The notes under the pieces were generated by a model. It saw only the letters and a program-made list of their open reading frames with translations. It searched no databases and was not told where the DNA came from. A DNA stretch of 64,000 bases from an uncultured Bacteroidota bacterium. GTDB lineage: Bacteria > Bacteroidota > Bacteroidia > Bacteroidales > SZUA-534. The stretch is from contig CAMHPA010000009.1 of assembly GCA_946186925.1 (NCBI GenBank), positions 1 through 64,000 on the forward strand. The letters are read 5' to 3'. The position numbers and the translations under genes were made by a program. Position 1 is the first letter of the stretch. Every line of letters starts with the position of its first letter. Positions 58,250 to 64,000 of this stretch are shown here, piece by piece.

Positions 58250-59689
58250 ATGGCTAATTTCAGTTTTGCCCTACGCTTGGCGTTCGGGCTTATACCAAAG
58301 ACAGAAAAAATTGAGAGCGACCGCAATCAACTGATTGCAGAATACAATAAGTTGAATGAATTCAAAGATTCAGAAACTTTGAAGAAATTCAACAAATTAC
58401 AAGAGTACGTGGATTCGGCGGAATTCAAAAGCACCAAAAGCAAAATCACTTCGCTGAACTACGCCGACTCTGAATATTGCTCGAAAGAGAAACAATTCCA
58501 GGCGCTTGAGAAGGACAAACGCGTGAAAAACTATTTCAGCGTGAGCCAGTCGGCCGACCTGAAACGATTTGAAGCCGCCGCCAACTCTGACGCGCTGAAA
58601 CGACTGAAAGAATTGGCCGAAACCGTTAACAGCGCTGATTTCCAACAGGCAAAATCGGACAAATCGAACCCCGAAAAAATGGCCGAATGCAAGAGCCTTC
58701 AGCAGGAATACAAATCGCTGACAAAGAATCCCGAGATAAAATTCTGGACAAAATATCAGAACAAATCGGCCTACAAGATGTACATTGAGACCAGCAACTC
58801 AACGCTGATTGCTGATTACGAAGAACTTAAGGCTTACGTTAATTCCGATGAGTTCAAGACACAAAAAGAGTATCTGCTCGACAAAAACCGCTTCAGCAGA
58901 AGCGAAGAAGCCAAGCGTGAGCAAGAGTACATTGCCATGAAGAACTCGGAAGAGATTAAATGGTACGAAGCAACCGTCAACTCGAACAAATTCGACGAAC
59001 TGAAGGCTTGGAATCTGACATTTGAAGACGATTTTACTGACGGCAAGGTTGACGAGTCAAAATGGATGAACAGTTTCTTTATGGGCAAAATGGTGATTAA
59101 CGACCGTTATGTTTTGGCCAACGAGAAGCAGTATTTTACTGATAACAAGAACGTTGACATCAAAAACTCGGTTTTGAGCATTGTCACCAAAAAAGAAAAA
59201 GCCACGGGCAAGGTTTGGGACGAGAAACTCGGTTTCATGACCAAGGATTTCGACTACACATCGGGCATGCTCAGCACCGCCAACAGTTTCCGCCAACAAT
59301 ACGGACGCTTTGAAGCAAAAATAAGAATCAACTCGGAAGCACCTGTTTATCAGGCATTCTGGCTGAAAGGCGAACACAAAGAACCTGAGATTGACATTTT
59401 CAAATACAACATCAAAAAAGGTCAGATGCAGTTGTCGGCATACAACGGCGGCAAGGCTGCTGGTAACAAATTCGGCGGCTCGGGCTTGGCAAAAGACTTC
59501 TTCATCTACACCGTCGATTGGGATGCGAGCAAAATCACTTGGAAGATAAATGGTTACGAAGTAGCTTCGGCCAGCAACAACATCAACGAACCTTTGTTCA
59601 TAATGCTGTCGGCCGGTTTGAGTCAGGCTGCCGACAATCTGCCCGCCGCAATGCAAATTGACTGGGTACGCTGCTACGAAAAAGCATAA
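58250..59689 (+). CDS. GH16-like protein with helical repeats and altered active site
   Basis: A 479-residue protein without signal peptide. Residues about 20-245 contain two copies of a roughly 110-residue helical unit (L-x-x-YV-x-S-x-EFK-x-x-K pattern, for example LQEYVDSAEFKSTKS and LKAYVNSDEFKTQK), rich in charged residues. Residues about 250-479 are a GH16/concanavalin-like domain (WNLTFEDDFTDGKVDESKW at its start, IDWVRCYEKA at its end). The active-site motif is EPEIDIFKYN: the second catalytic Glu of EIDxxE is Lys. The protein is therefore probably not an active hydrolase and may bind glucan. I recall similar architectures in other Bacteroidales. Confidence 0.75.
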   Translation: MANFSFALRLAFGLIPKTEKIESDRNQLIAEYNKLNEFKDSETLKKFNKLQEYVDSAEFKSTKSKITSLNYADSEYCSKEKQFQALEKDKRVKNYFSVSQSADLKRFEAAANSDALKRLKELAETVNSADFQQAKSDKSNPEKMAECKSLQQEYKSLTKNPEIKFWTKYQNKSAYKMYIETSNSTLIADYEELKAYVNSDEFKTQKEYLLDKNRFSRSEEAKREQEYIAMKNSEEIKWYEATVNSNKFDELKAWNLTFEDDFTDGKVDESKWMNSFFMGKMVINDRYVLANEKQYFTDNKNVDIKNSVLSIVTKKEKATGKVWDEKLGFMTKDFDYTSGMLSTANSFRQQYGRFEAKIRINSEAPVYQAFWLKGEHKEPEIDIFKYNIKKGQMQLSAYNGGKAAGNKFGGSGLAKDFFIYTVDWDASKITWKINGYEVASASNNINEPLFIMLSAGLSQAADNLPAAMQIDWVRCYEKA

Positions 59690-59710
59690 TATCAATACGA
59701 TAGAATGGAG

Positions 59711-59736
59711 AAAGGCTGCTACGTGCGGCCTTTTTT
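59711..59736 (+). terminator. Terminator of the GH16-like gene
   Basis: Arms AAAGGCTGC and GCGGCCTTT with one G.U, then six T. It lies 22 bases after the stop codon. Confidence 0.85.
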
Positions 59737-59754
59737 GTGAAATTAAAGATTGTT

Positions 59755-59845
59755 TTAGGTATTAGGTGTTGGGTGTTAGGTGTTGGGGAAATGGTTCTTT
59801 ACTCTTTACACAATTCACCGATTCACCAATTCACCGATTAAACAG
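59755..59845. repeat. Short tandem repeats before fmt
   Basis: TTAGGTGTTGGGTG units (59757-59786) and ATTCACCGATTCACCA units (about 59811-59841) fill the spacer, the latter reaching to within about ten bases of the fmt start codon. No promoter box recognised. Confidence 0.7.
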
Positions 59846-59851
59846 AAAAAC

Positions 59852-60829
59852 ATGTATACTAAAGAGTCGCTGAGAATAGTTTTTATGGGCACACCCGAAT
59901 TTGCGGTTGAGAGCCTGAAAGCGCTGATTGACAACGGATATAATGTTGTCGGCGTGGTAACAACGCCCGACAAGCCCGCTGGCCGCGGACAGAAAATGAG
60001 CGAGAGCGCCGTGAAGCAGTTTGCCGTGAGCAAAGGTCTGCCCGTTCTGCAACCCGAGAAACTGAAAGACGAAGGTTTTCAGTCGGCTCTGCGTGGCTGG
60101 AAGGCTGATTTGCAAGTGATTGTGGCCTTCCGAATGCTGCCCGAAAGCGTGTGGAGTATGCCGCCGCTGGGCTCAATCAACGTACACGCATCGCTGCTGC
60201 CCAACTATCGCGGCGCGGCGCCCATCAACCGCGCCATTATGAACGGCGAGACCGAAACGGGCGTTACCACTTTCCTACTGAAGCACGAGATTGACACTGG
60301 CGACATTCTGCAATACGAGAAAATAAGCATCGGCCCCGACGACAACGTAGGCACCATCCACGACCGCCTGATGGTGGTTGGCGCGCAACTGCTGATTCGC
60401 ACCGTTGAAGCCATCTGCGCCGGCAACACCAAAGGCACGCCGCAAAGCGAACTGATGCCCGCCGACGGCATTCTGAAAAGCGCACCGAAAATCTTCAAAG
60501 ACGACTGCCGCATCGACTGGAACGCCGAACCTGCCACCATTATCAACCAAATACGCGGGCTAAGCCCCTATCCTGCTGCCTTCAGCAATCTGCAGAAAGA
60601 CAACGAAGAACCGCTGCCAATGAAAATCTTCAGCGGGAAATATGAGTCTTGCGCTCACAATCAGCCGTTTGGCAAAGTTGCGACCGATGGCAAATCATAT
60701 TTGAAAGTGTATGTCAGCAGCGGCACAATCGCGCTCGGCGATGTTCAACTGGCTGGCAAAAAACGTATGCCTGTGGCTGATTTTCTGCGCGGATTCAAGA
60801 CAGAAGGTTGCGAGTTGCGGTTTCTGTAG
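59852..60829 (+). CDS. fmt: Methionyl-tRNA formyltransferase
   Basis: The enzyme formylates initiator Met-tRNA using 10-formyl-tetrahydrofolate. The product has 325 residues, with the start at 59852 (MYTKESLRIVFMGTPEF); the frame extends into repeats upstream. It has GTPEFAVESL (about 13-22), TTPDKPAGRGQKM (about 39-51) for the tRNA-interacting loop, and HASLLPNYRGAAPINRAI (about 111-128) with the active-site Asn/His region. EIDTGDI (about 144) and GLSPYPAAF (about 238-246) mark the linker and C-terminal domain. Stop codon followed directly by a terminator. Typical length. Confidence 0.95.
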   Translation: MYTKESLRIVFMGTPEFAVESLKALIDNGYNVVGVVTTPDKPAGRGQKMSESAVKQFAVSKGLPVLQPEKLKDEGFQSALRGWKADLQVIVAFRMLPESVWSMPPLGSINVHASLLPNYRGAAPINRAIMNGETETGVTTFLLKHEIDTGDILQYEKISIGPDDNVGTIHDRLMVVGAQLLIRTVEAICAGNTKGTPQSELMPADGILKSAPKIFKDDCRIDWNAEPATIINQIRGLSPYPAAFSNLQKDNEEPLPMKIFSGKYESCAHNQPFGKVATDGKSYLKVYVSSGTIALGDVQLAGKKRMPVADFLRGFKTEGCELRFL

Positions 60830-60854
60830 GGACGCAATGTTGGCGTCCTTTTTT
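60830..60854 (+). terminator. Terminator of fmt
   Basis: GGACGC (60830-60835) and GCGTCC (60843-60848) with a seven-base loop, then six T. It begins one base after the stop codon and resembles the dispersed GGGACGC...GCGTCCC palindromes. Confidence 0.8.
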
Positions 60855-61052
60855 AAGAAAGAACGCAGATGACGCAGATTGAATGGATTGGCGCAGATTT
60901 ATTTCGCACAGTCCCGATAGCTGTCGGGAACACAAGACGACACAGATTTACACTGCAATAACGGTTTTTACCACGGAACACACTAAAAACACGAAAGACG
61001 CAATTGAAATTTCTGAAAAAAAGCGAAACGACCTAAAAGTTGCCTCGCCAAA
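60855..61052. other. Spacer with dispersed repeats
   Basis: Contains GCAGATGACGCAGATT / GCGCAGATTTA direct repeats (60867-60905), the palindrome TCCCGATAGCTGTCGGGA (60912-60929) and CACGGAACACACTAAAAACACG (60972-60995), all typical dispersed intergenic elements. No gene seen. Confidence 0.6.
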
Positions 61053-61502
61053 CTATTTATTTACATCCAAGCACTCCTTTTTAACGAATATATATGAGTA
61101 CAAATCGCAGCAAGGGTCGGCCAAAACCAAATTTTCAGAATCAATTTGTAAGACCGTTTTAGGAAAATTTGTTGGCAATGGCACTATAGGCAAATATTTT
61201 GTGCTATCCACATTGAAATAATACCATATATCGTTACGCGAATCGATTTCGGTTTTAATAGTGCCAATTGCAAGTATGGCAGTATCATTTGAAAAGCAAA
61301 ACTCGCCGTTCAGTTTGATACTTAGGTATTTAAAATAACTCGAAACAATTGCTCGGCCTGTAATTCCACCAGAAATGCTAACTATTTCCCAATCTCCCGC
61401 TATCTCAATGGCAGACTCTGGTGTCGAAGAATTTCCTTCATGCTTTTCACACGAGAGCAAACCGACAAACAAGACCACACAAAGCAAGTTCATAGCTTTC
61501 AT
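61053..61502 (-). CDS. Lipocalin-like lipoprotein
   Basis: A 149-residue lipoprotein with lipobox VGLLSC (C18). The mature chain is beta-rich: AGDWEIVSISGG (about 35-46), LSIKLNGEFCFSN (about 66-78), and LVLADPCCDLYSYIFVK near the end, the pattern of small Bacteroidota lipocalin-like proteins whose final strand carries DxCCDxxxY. Two adjacent cysteines in that segment may form a disulfide. It probably binds a small hydrophobic ligand at the envelope, but this is family-level inference. A pair with the downstream LysM gene is possible since the spacing is only about 26 bases. Confidence 0.65.
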   Translation of the reverse strand: MKAMNLLCVVLFVGLLSCEKHEGNSSTPESAIEIAGDWEIVSISGGITGRAIVSSYFKYLSIKLNGEFCFSNDTAILAIGTIKTEIDSRNDIWYYFNVDSTKYLPIVPLPTNFPKTVLQIDSENLVLADPCCDLYSYIFVKKECLDVNK

Positions 61503-61527
61503 AATTCTTCTATTTTATAACAAAACC

Positions 61528-62484
61528 TTATTTCTTCTTCGCCTTCCTCCGCAACTGGATTGTATCGCCCTCGTTAGGCTGTGTGCCTTCCTCCATCAGG
61601 TTTAGTTTGTAGAGCGCCTTCAGGCGGATGGCGTACTGCTGGGCAATATCGTGCATTGTCTCGCCTTTCTTCACGGTGTGAGTCTTGTATTGCTTTTCGG
61701 CTTTCGATTGTTTGCGGCTGATATACAAACGTTGCCCAACCTTCAGTTTTGCATTGGCATCGAGTTCGTTGAACATTCGTAACTGCCACGGCTCCAACTC
61801 GTAACGGGTGGCCACTTTCTCAATATTATCGCCCGGCAGAGCCTCAACATAATCGGTGCGGTTATTTGTTTTGATGTTACCGAACGGCGAAATTTCCATA
61901 TCGTTCACATCAACCTCGATGAAGTTGTTGGTTTTTACAGCAATCTCCGTCTGCTTCTCGGGCGTTGTGGCCGGCTGCACGCTCTTGTCGAAGCGGTGCA
62001 GGTTGTTCTGTTCAATAATTTGTATCAGGCGGTCGGCGTAGGTTTTGCTTGTGGCATAACCTGCTTGTTTCAAGCCTTTTGCCCAACTTTTATAGTCGGT
62101 GGTGCCATATTTGAACAGGAACGCGTAACGCTGATGCGTGCAAAGAAACTCCGAGTGGTCGATAAACGACTGATTTGCATCTTTGTACGAGCGGAAGCAC
62201 TCGTTTGGGCGGTCATCATCGTGGTACATCGACTCGCCTTTCCAATCCTTGTGGCACTTGATGCCGAAGTGGTTGTTTGCCTTGCGAGCCAGCGTACTGT
62301 TGCCGTCGCCCGATTCCAGAATGCCTTGTGCCAGCGTGATGCTTGCCGGAATGCCCACACGGTTCATCTCCTGAACAGCAATCTTGCTATACTTGTTGAT
62401 ATATTGTTCGCGCGTAATACGCTGAGCCACAACTGTCTGCTGCAGCAAAACCAGTCCGACGACTGCAAATAAGAACTTCCGCAT
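61528..62484 (-). CDS. Glucosaminidase with two LysM domains
   Basis: The product has 318 residues, with a signal peptide (residues 1-20, MRKFLFAVVGLVLLQQTVVA; the frame runs seven codons further upstream). The catalytic domain (about 25-175) is of the mannosyl-glycoprotein endo-beta-N-acetylglucosaminidase family: PASITLAQGILESGDG with catalytic E57, NNHFGIKCHKDWKG, and CFRSYKDANQSFIDHSEFL. Two LysM peptidoglycan-binding domains follow (about 208-252, 268-312: HTVKKGETMHDIAQQYAIRLKAL). It cleaves the peptidoglycan sugar backbone in the periplasm, in wall turnover or division. The basic tail is RRKAKKK. A -7 box lies at 62503-62510. Confidence 0.9.
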   Translation of the reverse strand: MRKFLFAVVGLVLLQQTVVAQRITREQYINKYSKIAVQEMNRVGIPASITLAQGILESGDGNSTLARKANNHFGIKCHKDWKGESMYHDDDRPNECFRSYKDANQSFIDHSEFLCTHQRYAFLFKYGTTDYKSWAKGLKQAGYATSKTYADRLIQIIEQNNLHRFDKSVQPATTPEKQTEIAVKTNNFIEVDVNDMEISPFGNIKTNNRTDYVEALPGDNIEKVATRYELEPWQLRMFNELDANAKLKVGQRLYISRKQSKAEKQYKTHTVKKGETMHDIAQQYAIRLKALYKLNLMEEGTQPNEGDTIQLRRKAKKK

Positions 62485-62502
62485 TTTCAATTTCGATTTA
62501 GG

Positions 62503-62510
62503 CAAATGTA
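62503..62510 (-). promoter_or_regulatory. Putative -7 box (TACATTTG) of the glucosaminidase gene
   Basis: An exact TAnnTTTG match on the minus strand, 18 bases upstream of the start codon at 62484. Confidence 0.45.
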
Positions 62511-62591
62511 GTTATATCTTTTCATTGTAGCCCAATCAAACATATCAAAACGGAAGAATGTTTGTGTGGCCGCTACAGCATTCATTCGTCT

Positions 62592-63416
62592 TTACATTTT
62601 CCCTTTCCAAACAAAGCAGCTGCCAAACTTAAGTTTTTCGTCTTCAGGCGTTTCACGAAATAGTCCGTATATTGCAGAGCCGCTGCCCGACATTGATGCG
62701 TAGGCCGCACCGGCATTGTAGAGAGCCGCTTTTATATTGGTCAGAACAGGGAACATTTCGAATATTGGTGCCTCAAAATCGTTCACCATCTTGCCGCGCC
62801 ACTCTTCGGGCTTCTTGTCGATAAGGTCGGTGATGGGCGTTGCGGGACTGTGCGGTGTGAGCAGCTTGTAGGCCTGCGCGGTGTTAACGTGTACATCGGG
62901 TTTCACAATCACAATCGAGTAGCCTTTCAGATTGATATCCACCGGTTTGAGAATTTCGCCGCGGCTTGTGGCAAAGGCTGGTTTGTTCTGCACAAACAGG
63001 GCGCAGTCGCTGCCGAGCATTGCGGCGTAGCGTTGCATTGCGTCAACGCTCAGTTTCAGGTCGAACATCTTGTTGAGCGCGGTGATGGTGAAAGCGCCGT
63101 CGGCAGAGCCGCCACCCAGACCGGCGCCCATAGGAATCTGCTTTTTGAGCACGGCGCGCACCGGCGGCAGACTGTAATCGGCGTTGAGCAGATGGTAGGC
63201 GCGGCTCACAAGGTTGGAGTCGAGCGAGCCGTCGATGGGCAGGCCGTCAATCACCAATTCGAACTTTTTTGCACCGTGGCGCTTGTTCTCTGTTAATTTC
63301 AGTTCGTCGGTCAAACCGAACGGAACCATCAGACTTTCAAGGTTATGGAAGCCGTCGGGGCGCTTCTCGACGATGTTCAAACCAATGTTAATTTTTGCAT
63401 TCGGACGGACTATCAT
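62592..63416 (-). CDS. ispE: 4-diphosphocytidyl-2-C-methyl-D-erythritol kinase
   Basis: A 274-residue GHMP kinase that phosphorylates the 2-hydroxyl of CDP-ME in the MEP pathway for isoprenoid precursors. The start is at 63416 (MIVRPNAKINIGLNIVEKRPDG), not further upstream, because of the conserved K8/N10 opening and DGFHNLES. The ATP-binding loop is PMGAGLGGGSADGAF (about 91-105), with D102. A third GHMP motif is YASMSGSGSAIYGLF (about 245-259). It is divergent from dnaB, an arrangement common in Bacteroidales. Confidence 0.95.
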   Translation of the reverse strand: MIVRPNAKINIGLNIVEKRPDGFHNLESLMVPFGLTDELKLTENKRHGAKKFELVIDGLPIDGSLDSNLVSRAYHLLNADYSLPPVRAVLKKQIPMGAGLGGGSADGAFTITALNKMFDLKLSVDAMQRYAAMLGSDCALFVQNKPAFATSRGEILKPVDINLKGYSIVIVKPDVHVNTAQAYKLLTPHSPATPITDLIDKKPEEWRGKMVNDFEAPIFEMFPVLTNIKAALYNAGAAYASMSGSGSAIYGLFRETPEDEKLKFGSCFVWKGKM

Positions 63417-63489
63417 ATTCAATGTCAGTTTTATTCGTTTTTGTTTATAAATATAGCCAATAATTTTAGTGAGCAAACGCAGCCCCGCC

Positions 63490-63497
63490 TAAATTTG
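63490..63497 (+). promoter_or_regulatory. Putative -7 box (TAAATTTG) of dnaB
   Basis: An exact TAnnTTTG match that ends two bases before an in-frame ATG at 63500. Transcription starting about six bases after the box would miss that ATG, favouring the second ATG at 63521 as the true start. Confidence 0.5.
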
Positions 63498-63520
63498 CGA
63501 TGTCGAAAAAAATAATTGAA

Positions 63521-64000
63521 ATGGCAAAAAAATTCACACCGGCAAAAGTTGAGCCGACGGAGAGCTTGTTCGCAGGTACTGGAAAGGTGCCGCCTCAGGC
63601 TGTCGATTTTGAGGAATCGGTTTTGGGTGCCCTCATGCTTGAGACTGATGCAATCATGCAAGTATCTGAAATACTGAAACCTGAGTATTTCTACAAGGAG
63701 GAACACGGCAAAATTTATATGGCCATCCTCAAGTTGCTGTCGAAGCATAACCCCATCGATGTTAATACAGTGGGGCAGCAGCTCAAAATCGACAAGGAGC
63801 TTGACGCTGTGGGTGGAATGTCGTACATCATCTACCTGACTAACCGCATTGCCTCGACGGCGCACATTGAGTACCATGCCCGCGTAATTGCGCAGAAATA
63901 TACACAGCGTGAGCTTATCCGCATTGGTGCTGAGATGCAAAAACGTGGTTTTGAGGATGTTGAGGATGTTGCCGATATGCTTAATGAGGCAGAAAAGAGT
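63521..64000 (+). CDS. dnaB: Replicative DNA helicase DnaB, N-terminal part (cut by window end)
   Basis: The frame is open to the end of the window, so the gene is incomplete: 160 of the roughly 480-500 residues expected. It begins MAKKFTPAKVEPTESL and then gives PPQAVDFEESVLGALMLETDA, ILKPEYFYKEEHGKIYMAI, PIDVNTVGQQLKI, GGMSYIIYLTNRIASTAHIEYHARVI and QRELIRIGAEM, which is the DnaB N-terminal domain and the start of the linker. The ATPase domain lies outside the window. DnaB is the hexameric helicase of the replication fork. An upstream ATG at 63500 is in frame, but the promoter position favours 63521. Confidence 0.95.
   Translation, partial: MAKKFTPAKVEPTESLFAGTGKVPPQAVDFEESVLGALMLETDAIMQVSEILKPEYFYKEEHGKIYMAILKLLSKHNPIDVNTVGQQLKIDKELDAVGGMSYIIYLTNRIASTAHIEYHARVIAQKYTQRELIRIGAEMQKRGFEDVEDVADMLNEAEKS

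Overview
The window looks like chromosomal DNA of a fermentative or anaerobic member of the Bacteroidales (Bacteroidota). Evidence: an Rnf operon in the Bacteroidales order with an RseC-like protein in front; secreted proteins with type IX secretion (T9SS) C-terminal sorting domains; TpLRR/BspA-like and FISUMP-like surface proteins; transmembrane TPR-LuxR regulators; divergent ispE/dnaB; and a recurrent TAnnTTTG promoter box ahead of many genes. GC is mid-range and gene spacing is loose. No rRNA, CRISPR array, transposase or intact prophage was seen. One tRNA (Pro, GGG) is present.

Layout. 0.4-4.9 kb: a four-gene operon of secreted proteins of unknown role. 4.9-11.4 kb: a HAD phosphatase, a kinase-less Cache/HAMP/GAF/PAS sensor, and a large leucine-rich-repeat surface protein bracketed by two copies of one palindrome. 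11.5-17.2 kb: rseC-rnfBCDGEA, an ion-pumping ferredoxin:NAD oxidoreductase. 17.3-22.8 kb: a secreted protein, then an ABC operon (ATPase, five small membrane proteins of which four are clear paralogs, and a YtrA-type GntR repressor) with a clear operator. 22.9-23.9 kb: three overlapping small genes (DUF3990/DUF3791 type). 24-27.7 kb: malate dehydrogenase and two divergent P-loop ATPases separated by an ordered repeat array. 27.8-32.7 kb: a tail-fibre-like surface protein, a T9SS cargo protein translationally coupled to a LuxR-type HTH protein, and a TPR-LuxR regulator whose upstream region is a decayed copy of the hslR 5' end. 32.8-39.4 kb: a cation transporter, a GH2 beta-galactosidase, a Fic protein flanked by 31-bp direct repeats, and panE. 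39.5-50.5 kb: a beta-propeller lipoprotein, tRNA-Pro, trxB, malQ, xseB, a BadF-type sugar kinase, an acyl-CoA synthetase, hslR and a FISUMP-like protein. 50.7-59.7 kb: asnB, a GH13 amylase, a B-repeat/FISUMP lipoprotein, glgB and a GH16-like protein. 59.8-64 kb: fmt, a lipoprotein, a LysM glucosaminidase, ispE and the start of dnaB.

Working together: malQ, the GH13 amylase, glgB and the BadF-type kinase fit alpha-glucan/glycogen and sugar turnover. Rnf, malate dehydrogenase and thioredoxin reductase fit anaerobic redox balance. The surface-protein genes and their regulators form the accessory layer.

The most unusual content is non-coding: ordered operator-like arrays, several dispersed palindrome families, and many short tandem repeat tracts confined to intergenic DNA that in places run into the 3' ends of genes. 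The best candidates for something new are the Fic cassette (direct repeats plus an 11-bp tandem repeat inside the gene), the 32-bp-period dyad array upstream of the ATPase, the LuxR-HTH/T9SS coupled pair with duplicated dyads, and the GntR-regulated array of paralogous membrane proteins.
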